DNA of 64,000 nt from Idiomarina sp. PL1-037 (GCF_034422975.1 NZ_CP139873.1:1860001-1924000), one strand, 5' to 3'. Shown: positions 27,156 through 35,965, numbered from the stretch's first letter. The notes: generated by a model from the letters alone, not told the origin. Program-made: numbers and translations.

Positions 27156-27950
27156 ATGGCAATAGCCTTTGACGAACTCCGTATTTTGCTTATCGAACCT
27201 TCCGATGTGCAAAGAAAAGTAATTACTCAGCACCTGAACCAGGCCGGCATTCAACATACCCGTGGCGCTTCAACCATTGCTGAAGCAAAAGAAGAAATAC
27301 TTCGCTGGCAGCCCGATATTGTCACCAGCGCTATGTATTTTTCTGACGGCACTTCACATGAACTCATTGAATTCATTAATACTAATGACTTAAAAGATAC
27401 TTTACATTTTATGTTGGTATCATCAGAACATCGTGCCGATCAACTGGAGCAGTTCAAACAAGCCGGTATTATCGCCATTTTACCAAAACCTTTTACGCCA
27501 GATCAGCTCCAGCGGGCCATTACCGCCACCATGGACATGATGGAACCCGAGCTACTTCATCTTGAGCTTTATGATATCGAGGATTTGCGGGTCTTGATCG
27601 TTGATGACAGCATGACCTCGCGCCATGTCTTAAGACGTGTATTTGAAAACCTCGGCGTCGAAAGCTTTGTTGAAGCAGAAAATGGTCAGCAGGCTATTGA
27701 TATCTTAGTGGAACATCAATTTGACTTGATTGTCACCGACTTTCATATGCCGGAAGTAAACGGCAGTGAACTCACTCAATACATTCGTAATAGTTCAGCA
27801 CACGCTCACACTCCGGTTCTCATGGTGACTGCACGCGCTAACGAGCCGCAACTTGCTAACGTAAAACAAAGCGGAGTCGATGCCTTAACCGACAAACCTT
27901 TTGAACCGGCAACGTTAAGAAAACTGATCGCCCGTTTATTAAACAGCTGA
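27156..27950 (+). CDS. Tandem-receiver response regulator with one degenerate receiver
   Basis: 264 aa from ATG 27156. The second receiver (about 143-262) is complete: acidic pair D150/D151, phospho-acceptor D195 in VTDFHMP, T226 and K247 in TDKPF. The first receiver (about 7-125) has no acidic pair (LLIEPSD) and reads IVTSAMYF where the phospho-acceptor Asp should be, though KPF at 111-113 remains. It is therefore probably a structural or dimerisation module. No output domain is present, so it acts by protein contact. It is divergent from crsA, and a strong terminator follows at 27988-28022. It could relay or buffer phosphate for the neighbouring kinase or CrsR. Confidence 0.85.
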   Translation: MAIAFDELRILLIEPSDVQRKVITQHLNQAGIQHTRGASTIAEAKEEILRWQPDIVTSAMYFSDGTSHELIEFINTNDLKDTLHFMLVSSEHRADQLEQFKQAGIIAILPKPFTPDQLQRAITATMDMMEPELLHLELYDIEDLRVLIVDDSMTSRHVLRRVFENLGVESFVEAENGQQAIDILVEHQFDLIVTDFHMPEVNGSELTQYIRNSSAHAHTPVLMVTARANEPQLANVKQSGVDALTDKPFEPATLRKLIARLLNS

Positions 27951-27987
27951 TCCTGAATTTAAGAATTAATATTTGTTCGTTAAAACG

Positions 27988-28022
27988 AAAAGCCCCCGCC
28001 AGTTGAACTGACAGGGGCTTTT
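27988..28022. terminator. Bidirectional terminator after the tandem-receiver gene
   Basis: Stem AAAAGCCCC/GGGGCTTTT enclosing a smaller CAGT/ACTG hairpin, with T tracts on both strands. It ends the rightward receiver gene and the leftward amidohydrolase gene (stop at 28050). Confidence 0.9.
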
Positions 28023-28049
28023 ATCATTTTAGCTTTAGCCAAAGAACGG

Positions 28050-29351
28050 CTATTCAGATGGTTTCTGGCGATACTTCTCGTAAAGCTCAGTATGTCGGCT
28101 GCTTAAGCTTACTTGGCGTCCATCGATATAAAGGTGCGTTAACTTCTGCCCAATGGGATCAAGTAAGTCACCTTCAGACACACTCAGTGAAGCGCTTTTA
28201 CCGACTTCCAGTGAACCCAGCTTGTCAGCAACACCCATAATCTCAGCGGGCTTCAACGTAATAGCCGCAAGAGCCTGCTGTTGGTCCAAACCAAAAGCAA
28301 CTGCGTTTCCCGCGGCAAAAGGTAAGTTACGTACGTCCCAGTAACCCGGATAAGAAATAGCAAAGTTTACCCCGGCTTCAGCCAGACGAGCCGGCGTGGC
28401 AAAGGCCTGATCATAACCTTCGTCGTTGCGAGCCGGCAGACCGTAAGGCGAGCCAAAAACAACGGGAACATTAAACTCGGCTAGCTTATCGGCAATACGC
28501 CAGGCATCTCTGGCTCCCATAAGCACCAGTTCAAAACCATACTCCTGACTGGTATCAATGGCCTGCTCTAACTGACGTTTATCGTCGGCATGTACGTACA
28601 GCTTCTTACTGCCGTCAAACAAGCCCATCATAGCTTCCCAGCGCTGGTCCAGATCAATTTTACGATCGGCCTGCTTTGCATCGTAGTAAGCCTTTGCATC
28701 AGCGAAGACTTTCATTAATTGCTGACGGGATTCCTCGTTCGCTTTACGCTGCTCCTCAGGTGAACGGCTCTCCCACCAGGTATTTAACACGTATGTGCGC
28801 GGCCAGGAAACATGCACACCCATTTCTGCCGCTACCAGAGCGTCCTGATAGTTCCACCCATCTAAATTCATTAAAGATGACTGGCCGGCTACCAGCGAAC
28901 CTTCAGGGGCGACCTGAGCGTGAGTAATGCCGTGGTAACGTACCGTCGGAATAATTTCCGAATCAGCATTAAAGGCAACGTGACCGGCAACTTCCGGATG
29001 CACATCACCCACTTCACGCGCGTCGCGGGTTGCCCTTACTGCTTCAATTTCATTCAGGCCAATAGTGGTATCCATGGCGATAACTCCCGGATACACGTGC
29101 TGACCGGAAATATCGATAACTTCAGCGCCGTCCGGGATACTGACATCCTGACCAATAGCGGTGATTTTACCGTTTTCAAACACTAAGTCTGAGTTGGTAA
29201 GCACCCCATCAGAAACGGTATGCAAGGTTCCTCCCTGAAGTACAATAGGGTTGCTTTGCTTTTCGCCCGGAACTTCATCATGTGCCGCAGCACTATTAAG
29301 CGTCAGCGCACTGACCAATGCGGCACTAACGGTTGTAAGTAATTTATTCAT
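28050..29351 (-). CDS. Exported amidohydrolase-like protein lacking the HxH metal motif
   Basis: 433 aa with signal peptide (about 1-23, ending AAAHDE). The composite-domain beta sandwich and barrel pattern of the amidohydrolase superfamily is clear (NSDLVFENGKITAIG; C-terminal GVADKLGSLEVGKSASLSV). However, the segment after strand 1, normally PGxIDxHxH, reads PGVIAMDTTIG (about 88-98), so both His ligands are absent. KLYVHADD is retained near the usual third ligand. Its ATG overlaps the stop of the larger upstream paralogue by one base (TAATG). Substrate is unknown. It may be a non-catalytic partner of the larger protein; imidazolonepropionase/prolidase-like annotation would be a guess. Confidence 0.82.
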   Translation of the reverse strand: MNKLLTTVSAALVSALTLNSAAAHDEVPGEKQSNPIVLQGGTLHTVSDGVLTNSDLVFENGKITAIGQDVSIPDGAEVIDISGQHVYPGVIAMDTTIGLNEIEAVRATRDAREVGDVHPEVAGHVAFNADSEIIPTVRYHGITHAQVAPEGSLVAGQSSLMNLDGWNYQDALVAAEMGVHVSWPRTYVLNTWWESRSPEEQRKANEESRQQLMKVFADAKAYYDAKQADRKIDLDQRWEAMMGLFDGSKKLYVHADDKRQLEQAIDTSQEYGFELVLMGARDAWRIADKLAEFNVPVVFGSPYGLPARNDEGYDQAFATPARLAEAGVNFAISYPGYWDVRNLPFAAGNAVAFGLDQQQALAAITLKPAEIMGVADKLGSLEVGKSASLSVSEGDLLDPIGQKLTHLYIDGRQVSLSSRHTELYEKYRQKPSE

Positions 29352-32300
29352 TAATGTTGTCCTCCGTGCTGATGCCCTTTACCGGTAAAGTGATCTAGCC
29401 AAAAGTCGTGTTCAGTATCACAGTGCCAGGTAGGCTGATCCGACTTATAACCATCTTTAGCCCCTATTTTTGCATCATCACCTGCCGCTAAAACTTTCTG
29501 GATAAGTGCGTTCTTTTCTTGTTTAACCGCCTGCTGTCGCTGTTTATCGAGTTCGCGGTCGAAAAACTTACGGCCGTTAATCCAGGTTTGCTCTGCTTGC
29601 GCATAAGCACTTAAAGGATAATGACTCCAAAGTACGAAATCAGCTTGTTTGCCTTTTTCAACAGACCCCACATAACTGTCCACTTTCAACTGTTTAGCTG
29701 GGTTAATGGTCACCATTTTCAGTGCTTCGTGTGGCTCCATATCACAGTACCGAACCGATTTAGCCGCTTCAGTATTTAAACGACGTTGTAAGTCATTACT
29801 GTCAGAATTAATGCTGGTTAAGACTCCGCGTTCTTTCATCAAGCACGCGTTATGAGGAATAGCGTCGTACACCTCAAACTTATATGCCCACCAGTCCGCA
29901 AAGGTTGAGCCACTGGCACCATGCTCAGCCATTTCATCAGCGACTTTGTAGCCTTCCAAAATGTGAGTAAAAGTATCCAGGGTAAACCCAAAATCCTCTG
30001 CGACTTCCATTAACATCAAAATTTCTGACGCTACATAAGAGTGAGCATGCACAAAACGTTCACTGTTTAGAATTTCCAGCAACGTCTCCAGACGATAATC
30101 AGGCCTTGGAGCTGCAGCCCTATTACGTTCTGAACGGCTCATACGTTCATAAGCCTGCTTCCGCTGCTGGTACTCAAGTGCAGCCTGGAAACCGTCACGC
30201 ATAATGGTCTCAACGCCCAAACGAGTTTGAGGGTAGCGAACGGTCATGTTGTCGCCCCAGTTACTCTGCTTAACGTTTTCACCCAATGCAAATTTGATAG
30301 ACTCAGGGGCTGCATCGAATTTCATGACATTAGCATCGGTTCCCCAGCGTAATTTAATCACTTGCGCCTGACCGCCAATAGGGTTCGCTGAGCCATGAAG
30401 CAACTGTGCCATGGTGGTACCACCCGCCAACGAGCGATAAATGTGAATATCATCCGGGTTAATCACATCACCAATTCGAACTTCCGATGTCACCGCTTCA
30501 GAACCTTCGTTAACACCACCTTCAATAGCAATGTGTGAATGCTCGTCAATAATGCCCGGAGTCAAATGCATCCCCGCGCCATCAATTTCAGTCACGCCAG
30601 ACGGCGCAGACAAATTTTTGCCAATAGCTGCAAATTCACCATTTCGAACCAGCACATCCGTTTCTTCAAGAATCCCATCGTCAGTTGCAGTCCAGACCGT
30701 TACGTTACGGATAAGGACATCCTGACGCTCCGGCAAACCGTCAAGGCCATATGCCACATTAGGGAACGTCAGCTCGCTAACATATTCCACAGGTTCCGCT
30801 TTACCGCTCGTTTCAGTCTCGCTTTCGTCTGAATCCATTTGAGCCTGTAATCTAACTTCTTCACCTTCAGGAGAAACCGCCGTTACTGAAAACGTTCCCT
30901 GAGCTTCAGGTTCCAGCTTAAAGCGCCAACTTCCGGCCGGTTCTGCATCAAGGTCGGCAACAAAGGATAAAGATTCGTTACCTGACTGCACGTGACGTAG
31001 AGCGCTGGTCTTTTCATTTGACTTAACTTCACCGCTCAGCGCGGCACCAGGCTTAATGTCAATCTCGATATCCTGATTATTCAGTTTCATACTGTAATTG
31101 CCGACAAAGTCGACTTTATCCCGGGATACCAACTCGTTTTCTTCGCCCTGCAACCAAACTGACTGAATAGTGCCATCCACGAACAAATCGCCTTTAGCCA
31201 TAACAAAGTCAGCTTTGTAGCCCTGAGCCAGCCTCCCTGCTTTGTCGTCTACCCCGGCAATTTTCGCCGGAATAGTCGTCAACGCTGCAAGAGCCTGCTC
31301 TTCGCTCAAGCCATACTCAACCGCTTTACGCAGGTTAGGCCAAAAGCTCTCTGTACTTTCTAAATCGTGTAAAGTCAGAGCAAAGTCCACACCAGCCTCA
31401 GCTAACATTGCCGGGTTAGACGGAGCCCGTTCCCAGTGCCGCAACTTTGCTAAATCGACGTCGAGATGCGCATCGACACCGTCAACGTCTGGTGCAGCCG
31501 GAAAATTAAGCGGAAGAATTAAGTCACTTCCGGCATTTTTTACTGCATCTAAGCGCGCGTATTCGTAACCCGAGGCTACATACACTGACGGAACTTTGAA
31601 TTGATCAAAAACATCATCAGCACGCAAGAGTGATTTCTCATTGTCAACCTTAAAAACAATTCCGTTATTCTCTATATCTGTCAGTGAATCAAGCGCCGCA
31701 TTAAATTCGACCGATTGATTATGCGACTGCTTTCCATAAGAGTTTTCATACCAGTTAGCATCAGATAAGGTTTGTCTGACTAGCGCAATGCTGCCCATCA
31801 GAGATGACGGATACTGCTGCTGTGAGGAGCCTTTATCAAATGAACCAAAATGCTTTGCCTCACTTTGGTAAATAACGTCGTTAGGTATTCTGTCTGCCAG
31901 CGAAACCGTTACCGCCTGTCCCTGAAAAATGCCGTCTAAGTTAGCCGACTGGACACTGGTGAAGCCTTGTGACACCCATTTATTTGCATCTTCAGAGTTG
32001 GTCTTAAATTCGCTGAACCAGTGTTTTTGCGAGTGAATCGCGTCATTTGCCGCGTTACCACCCTCACGCTCATTGTTATAAATGGGCGTGTCCGAACGTT
32101 CTTGCTCACTGCTAACGTTAATTCCGTAGCTGCTGTAGGGGTCAATAAACCCCGGATAAATTGTATATCCGGTCCCGTCAATCACCCGCGCTCCGGCAGG
32201 CGCCCGGTTATTACGCTCAATTGACTGAACGACGCCATTTTCAATAACCAAAGTGGCATTAGTGATAGATTTTCCCGGCTCACTGATAATTGTTGCATTC

Positions 32301-32431
32301 TGAATTGCCGTCAGACTTGGCGTGTTATCGCGCATTCCGTTTGTCCGGGAAGTCTGATCAGCCGCAACCGACGCGGTCAGTACCGACGTTACCGCTAACG
32401 TCAGAGCACTGAACTGATGCACTTTTTTCAT
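29351..32431 (-). CDS. Exported double amidohydrolase-like protein (degenerate plus intact domain)
   Basis: 1026 aa with signal peptide (about 1-24). Two amidohydrolase-like modules lie in tandem. The N-terminal one (about 40-435) reads PGFIDPYSSYG at 93-103 in place of the HxH motif. After a beta-rich linker (about 440-555), the C-terminal one (about 565-985) has an intact PGIIDEHSH (H631, H633), further His in VHAHSYV and FTHILEG, and an Asp in INSDSND. The C-terminal half should bind metal and hydrolyse an amide or cyclic amide in the periplasm. The substrate is not evident. It is coupled to the 433-aa paralogue, and both proteins share the loss of ligands in one module. Confidence 0.85.
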   Translation of the reverse strand: MKKVHQFSALTLAVTSVLTASVAADQTSRTNGMRDNTPSLTAIQNATIISEPGKSITNATLVIENGVVQSIERNNRAPAGARVIDGTGYTIYPGFIDPYSSYGINVSSEQERSDTPIYNNEREGGNAANDAIHSQKHWFSEFKTNSEDANKWVSQGFTSVQSANLDGIFQGQAVTVSLADRIPNDVIYQSEAKHFGSFDKGSSQQQYPSSLMGSIALVRQTLSDANWYENSYGKQSHNQSVEFNAALDSLTDIENNGIVFKVDNEKSLLRADDVFDQFKVPSVYVASGYEYARLDAVKNAGSDLILPLNFPAAPDVDGVDAHLDVDLAKLRHWERAPSNPAMLAEAGVDFALTLHDLESTESFWPNLRKAVEYGLSEEQALAALTTIPAKIAGVDDKAGRLAQGYKADFVMAKGDLFVDGTIQSVWLQGEENELVSRDKVDFVGNYSMKLNNQDIEIDIKPGAALSGEVKSNEKTSALRHVQSGNESLSFVADLDAEPAGSWRFKLEPEAQGTFSVTAVSPEGEEVRLQAQMDSDESETETSGKAEPVEYVSELTFPNVAYGLDGLPERQDVLIRNVTVWTATDDGILEETDVLVRNGEFAAIGKNLSAPSGVTEIDGAGMHLTPGIIDEHSHIAIEGGVNEGSEAVTSEVRIGDVINPDDIHIYRSLAGGTTMAQLLHGSANPIGGQAQVIKLRWGTDANVMKFDAAPESIKFALGENVKQSNWGDNMTVRYPQTRLGVETIMRDGFQAALEYQQRKQAYERMSRSERNRAAAPRPDYRLETLLEILNSERFVHAHSYVASEILMLMEVAEDFGFTLDTFTHILEGYKVADEMAEHGASGSTFADWWAYKFEVYDAIPHNACLMKERGVLTSINSDSNDLQRRLNTEAAKSVRYCDMEPHEALKMVTINPAKQLKVDSYVGSVEKGKQADFVLWSHYPLSAYAQAEQTWINGRKFFDRELDKQRQQAVKQEKNALIQKVLAAGDDAKIGAKDGYKSDQPTWHCDTEHDFWLDHFTGKGHQHGGQH

Positions 32432-32467
32432 GAATTGTCCCCATTTTGACTTATTTTTGTCATTTAG

Positions 32468-32483
32468 TTATCTCATTAGATAA
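32468..32483. promoter_or_regulatory. Palindrome upstream of the amidohydrolase operon
   Basis: Perfect inverted repeat TTATCT-CATT-AGATAA in the divergent region between the amidohydrolase gene and cytochrome c'. A loose promoter on the minus strand (TTGTCA, 18-nt spacer, TAACTT) lies nearby. Possible operator; no family is recognised. Confidence 0.35.
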
Positions 32484-32572
32484 GTTACTTTGTTATATAT
32501 AGAGGTGACAAGCATTAACCGACAGATCGTGTATTATTAACGTTCAGTGAATTTAACAAACGGAGTGTTTCA

Positions 32573-33037
32573 ATGAAAAAACAACTATTAACAACAGCTA
32601 TAGCTGGACTGGTGACTTTGTCATTCAATGCTACGGCTAATGAGCACGCCTTTAATGATGGCGATAAAGCCGTAGAATACCGCCAAAAAGCGTTATCGGT
32701 TATGCAGCAAAACTTTGCGGCTATGGCTGCAATGGTTAAAGGCGAAGTTGAATACAACGCAGACTTTTTTCAACGTCGTGCAAATGATTTTGAGAAAATG
32801 TCAGGTATTCCATGGTCAGGTTTCGGTGTTGAAGGCGCAATGCCAGGCAACAACTCTGATGCATTAACCGCCATATGGGATAACTGGGATGACTTTCAGC
32901 AGCGCGCTAATGACTTGCAAGAGTACGCTGCCAGACTGGCGGACGTTAGTCAAAAAGGCTCTATTGACTCAATAAAACCGGTTTTTATGGACGCCGCAAA
33001 AACCTGCAAAGGTTGCCACGACGAATATAAAGACTAG
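32573..33037 (+). CDS. Cytochrome c' (class II c-type cytochrome)
   Basis: 154 aa with signal peptide (about 1-22, ending ATA) and a four-helix mature part. The single heme-binding motif is at the very C-terminus, CKGCH (C145, C148, H149), the hallmark of class II cytochromes. RBS CGGAG precedes the ATG. Cytochromes c' bind NO and CO in the periplasm and may protect against nitric oxide. It is convergent with the cytochrome b561 gene, overlapping by 4 nt; the two may nevertheless be functionally linked, since c'/b561 pairs are common neighbours. The electron partner is not shown by the sequence. Confidence 0.92.
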   Translation: MKKQLLTTAIAGLVTLSFNATANEHAFNDGDKAVEYRQKALSVMQQNFAAMAAMVKGEVEYNADFFQRRANDFEKMSGIPWSGFGVEGAMPGNNSDALTAIWDNWDDFQQRANDLQEYAARLADVSQKGSIDSIKPVFMDAAKTCKGCHDEYKD

Positions 33038-33681
33038 TTAAGCAGCAACATTAAAATTAACCAGACAGCAACCGCTAAAATGAGCCCCTGCCAGCCGGGT
33101 TTAAGATTTGGCGCTTGCTGACTGGTGGTTCTGTAACCATGCACCATGGAAGCCACTAAAGGTGTTCCTTTAAGGCGATAAAAAAGCACGGCCAGAACAT
33201 GTACGGCAATAACAATTAATATCACGTCGAACTGAGTTTTATGCCAGCTGGTTACCGCTTTTTGACCATCTGAAGATAGCCAATTTGATAATGGCCCCGA
33301 GAATAAAATGCCGTCGGTTGAGAATAACCCTGTAATAACCTGACTTAAGAGCAACCCAAGCATAATAATGACAGCCCAGCCACCAGCCGTACTGTGGGTA
33401 TTCTCTGCTTCATAGCGCCCTTTAAAAACATTATGCAAATGCTTAAAGATAGCTTTAGGCGACTTTAAAAAGGTTTTAAAGCGGGCATTTTCGCTACCAA
33501 ATATTCCCCAGCAAATTCTGACTAAAAGTAACGCAAGTAACGCAATTCCAATATCCTTATGCAGCTCCATGCGGCCATTTTCAACGGTCCACCAGAGGCC
33601 GCCTAAAAGAACGATAAGCAAGCCGTGAAACACCCGAATAAAGCTGTCCCAAACTTTTATAGAATTTCCTTTCTGTTTCAT
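33034..33681 (-). CDS. Cytochrome b561 family membrane protein
   Basis: 215 aa with four predicted transmembrane helices plus a C-terminal fifth hydrophobic segment. Candidate heme-ligand His residues lie in FIRVFHGLL (H19), MELHKDIGIALL, and in SWHKTQFDVILIVIAVHVLA near the end of the bundle. The layout is that of bacterial diheme b561 proteins, which move electrons between quinol and periplasmic acceptors. Cytochrome c' encoded convergently next door is a plausible partner. It is divergent from the single-domain response regulator at 33760. Confidence 0.9.
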   Translation of the reverse strand: MKQKGNSIKVWDSFIRVFHGLLIVLLGGLWWTVENGRMELHKDIGIALLALLLVRICWGIFGSENARFKTFLKSPKAIFKHLHNVFKGRYEAENTHSTAGGWAVIIMLGLLLSQVITGLFSTDGILFSGPLSNWLSSDGQKAVTSWHKTQFDVILIVIAVHVLAVLFYRLKGTPLVASMVHGYRTTSQQAPNLKPGWQGLILAVAVWLILMLLLN

Positions 33682-33759
33682 ATTGTTAGCTCCAAATTAC
33701 TGGGAATATAAAAAGCTAAGTGCTAGGGTATAATTAATTCGATTAAATGGGTAGTGACT

Positions 33760-34116
33760 ATGCGCAAAGTTCTTATTGCTGACGACGACTTTATCAGCCT
33801 TGAAGTATTAAAAGCCATGCTTGCCAATTTTGAGGTAAGTATATTAACGGCAATGACGGGAGAAGAAGCCCTGACTTTGGCTAAAGAAGCTCCGGATCTC
33901 ATTTTTCTGGATTACGAAATGCCGGACATGTCGGGAGCTCAAGTCTGCCAGGAGTTGCGACAAAGTGATATGCACAAGAACACACCGGTTATCGCTATTA
34001 CCAGTCATCAAAGCGCAAGCGAAATGAACGCTTGCCGTGAAGCCGGCATGAATGCGACATTGCATAAACCGGTTTCACCAGAAGCGCTTAGCGAGTTAAT
34101 GACTGAATACTTGTGA
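33760..34116 (+). CDS. Single-domain response regulator (CheY-like)
   Basis: 118 aa from ATG 33760; an in-frame GTG lies two codons upstream at 33754. It is one complete receiver: acidic triad D8-D10, phospho-acceptor D51 in FLDYEMPDM, T82-S83 (AITSH) and Lys in LHKPVS. No output domain is present. Such proteins act in phosphorelays or by binding a target such as a motor or kinase. The window also holds a hybrid kinase with an HPt domain (44.3 kb) that could be a phosphodonor, but no linkage shows this. The stop codon overlaps a possible 46-codon frame (34113-34253). Confidence 0.9.
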   Translation: MRKVLIADDDFISLEVLKAMLANFEVSILTAMTGEEALTLAKEAPDLIFLDYEMPDMSGAQVCQELRQSDMHKNTPVIAITSHQSASEMNACREAGMNATLHKPVSPEALSELMTEYL

Positions 34117-34119
34117 ACT

Positions 34120-34156
34120 ACCCCGCAACGTCGCTTCGCTCTGATCTCGGGGTTTT
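34120..34156 (+). terminator. Possible weak terminator after the CheY-like gene
   Basis: ACCCCG/CGGGGT arms around a 22-nt loop, followed by TTTT. The long loop makes this uncertain. It lies between the response-regulator stop and the convergent tyrA end. Confidence 0.35.
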
Positions 34157-34193
34157 CTCGGCAGCATTAGATAAAGTCGATAAGCAACAACTA

Positions 34194-35336
34194 TTATTGA
34201 TGCTTGAATCTTTGGTCGTCGGCCAACTGCACCAAAGATTCGCTCTCTTTTAGGAACTGGCTGGAAAATTCACCGAAATACTGGCTAACCTCATCGAAAA
34301 GCGAGATAAAATCCGACTTTTTACCGCTTTCTATATCATCGATGATTGCTGAAAATTGCTGTAAATAACGTCTTATCGACGAAAACTGTCCTTTATTCGC
34401 AGCAATAATATCGGCGTAAAGTTCCGCATTTTGCGCAAACAAACGACCAATCATCATTAATTCCATCCGATAAATAGGCGAGCTCAGTTCCAACAGCTCT
34501 TTAATATCGACGCGTTCATTAGCCAGGTGAACACCGTAAGCAAAGGTGCTTAAATGGCGCATCGCCTGGATCCAGCCCATGGCGTCGTCGTGTTTATCAG
34601 CATTCACTTCGTGTAAATGGGCGCCCCAGTTAACAAACTGATCCAGTAACCACTGATAACGCTCTGGTTGGCGTCCGTGAGTAACAACCACCAGCTGCTT
34701 CGCCAAATTCTGCACAGAAGGACCAAACATAGGGTGCAAACCAACGACCGGCCCGCTATGCTGTGCCAGCATGGCATTTAAAGGAGCCGCTTTAATGCTG
34801 GTTACATCAGCCAGAACACAGTCCTCCGCTAAAGGTGGTAACTGCTTTATCAGGTCAACAGTCTTATTAACCGGCACACTCATCAAGACCAACTGCGCCC
34901 GGCTTAAATCGTCCTTACCTGGCCAATCATCATCTTTATCAATGGTCATTACCGAATAGCCTGTCTGCCGCAACTGACTGACCAGACGTGCGCCCAAAGC
35001 CCCTCTTCCACCAAACACAACAACCGGTCGTTCAAGTTGAGTCGAAGTCGCAGCAGCCTGTGCCGTTTGCGTTCGATACGATTCTCGAATAATACGACGA
35101 ATAACATCTTCAATTAAGTCTTCCGACAAGCCGGCCTCTTTGGCTTTGCTTCTGCGCGCTTTTATTAAAGAACGTTCTCTCTGTGGAACGTAAAGAGGCT
35201 GTTTCAACGAACGTTTGGTTTCTCCCACAGCGGCAGTTAGCTTTGCTCGCCGGGCAATTATCTCAATTAATTCGTTATCAGTGGCATCAATTGCATTGCG
35301 CAGTTCTGATAATTGTTGGTCCGGGTCATGGCTCAT
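34194..35336 (-). CDS. tyrA: Bifunctional chorismate mutase / prephenate dehydrogenase
   Basis: 380 aa, matching E. coli TyrA (373). Chorismate mutase occupies about 1-90 (LRNAIDATDNELIEIIARR and PLYVPQRERSLIKARR with catalytic Arg/Lys). The dehydrogenase follows, with NAD-binding VVFGGRGALGARLVSQL at about 108 and VGLHPMFGPSV in the catalytic region. It converts chorismate via prephenate to 4-hydroxyphenylpyruvate for tyrosine. It follows the DnaJ-related gene by 11 nt on the same strand. Tyrosine feedback residues cannot be judged by eye. Confidence 0.96.
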   Translation of the reverse strand: MSHDPDQQLSELRNAIDATDNELIEIIARRAKLTAAVGETKRSLKQPLYVPQRERSLIKARRSKAKEAGLSEDLIEDVIRRIIRESYRTQTAQAAATSTQLERPVVVFGGRGALGARLVSQLRQTGYSVMTIDKDDDWPGKDDLSRAQLVLMSVPVNKTVDLIKQLPPLAEDCVLADVTSIKAAPLNAMLAQHSGPVVGLHPMFGPSVQNLAKQLVVVTHGRQPERYQWLLDQFVNWGAHLHEVNADKHDDAMGWIQAMRHLSTFAYGVHLANERVDIKELLELSSPIYRMELMMIGRLFAQNAELYADIIAANKGQFSSIRRYLQQFSAIIDDIESGKKSDFISLFDEVSQYFGEFSSQFLKESESLVQLADDQRFKHQ

Positions 35337-35347
35337 GAGATGATATT

Positions 35348-35950
35348 TTATTCCTCTTTTATGGCTTTTATAACACGATGGTAGGCTTTTTGAATTTTTT
35401 GCATTTTAGCCACACTTCCACCTTTATCAGGATGGTATTTGTGCACTAGCTTGCGATATTGCTTTTTAATAAAGGCCTGGCTTGCCGGCGGTTCAACTTC
35501 CATAATCTGCCAGGCATCATTCACAGGCATACTGGTTTCTACTTTAGAAGAAGCATGCCCCATGCGCTGCCAAAAATCATCCAGCATAGATTCAACATCA
35601 GCGCCGGATGTTGAGCCCAGCTGATTCAGGTCTAAATAATATTCTGCTAGCGCGTCCTTTTCTGTCAATGCAGAAACCCCACGCTGCCATGGCTGACACT
35701 CAATATTCAGGGTATGAATAAAAAGTTCGTACTTTTTTTCTTCCCGCCAGCGTTCACGCAATTTATAAAGACAGTGAAACAATAAAAAGTGAGTCTGAAA
35801 CAGGGTCAAAGGATCACGCAGAGCTTCTTTATCAAAGAATTCATAAGGTGGCCCCTGCAAAGACGCAATCAGTTCGTGTTCAGTCCAGTGGTGCTGAACA
35901 TCCAAATTTTCAGCTAAAATTTGGGTTAATATTTCGATATCTTCGTTCAT
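35348..35950 (-). CDS. DnaJ-related protein with C-terminal J domain
   Basis: 200 aa. The N-terminal part (about 1-130) matches the DNAJ-related N-terminal family of marine gammaproteobacteria (YFDKEALRDPLTLFQTHFLLFHCLYKLRERW). A J domain is C-terminal (about 140-198), with the HPD triad in HKYHPDKGG, so it should stimulate an Hsp70 ATPase. It lacks the Gly/Phe and zinc-finger regions of true DnaJ. It starts about 16 nt after the rplS terminator and lies upstream of tyrA. Its client is unknown. Confidence 0.87.
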   Translation of the reverse strand: MNEDIEILTQILAENLDVQHHWTEHELIASLQGPPYEFFDKEALRDPLTLFQTHFLLFHCLYKLRERWREEKKYELFIHTLNIECQPWQRGVSALTEKDALAEYYLDLNQLGSTSGADVESMLDDFWQRMGHASSKVETSMPVNDAWQIMEVEPPASQAFIKKQYRKLVHKYHPDKGGSVAKMQKIQKAYHRVIKAIKEE

Positions 35951-35965
35951 TCTAAAACACTATCA

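Noticed and set aside
34113..34253. 46-codon frame as a confirmed gene
   Set aside because: GTG start, short length and antisense overlap with tyrA leave it below the standard for a feature; kept only as a finding.
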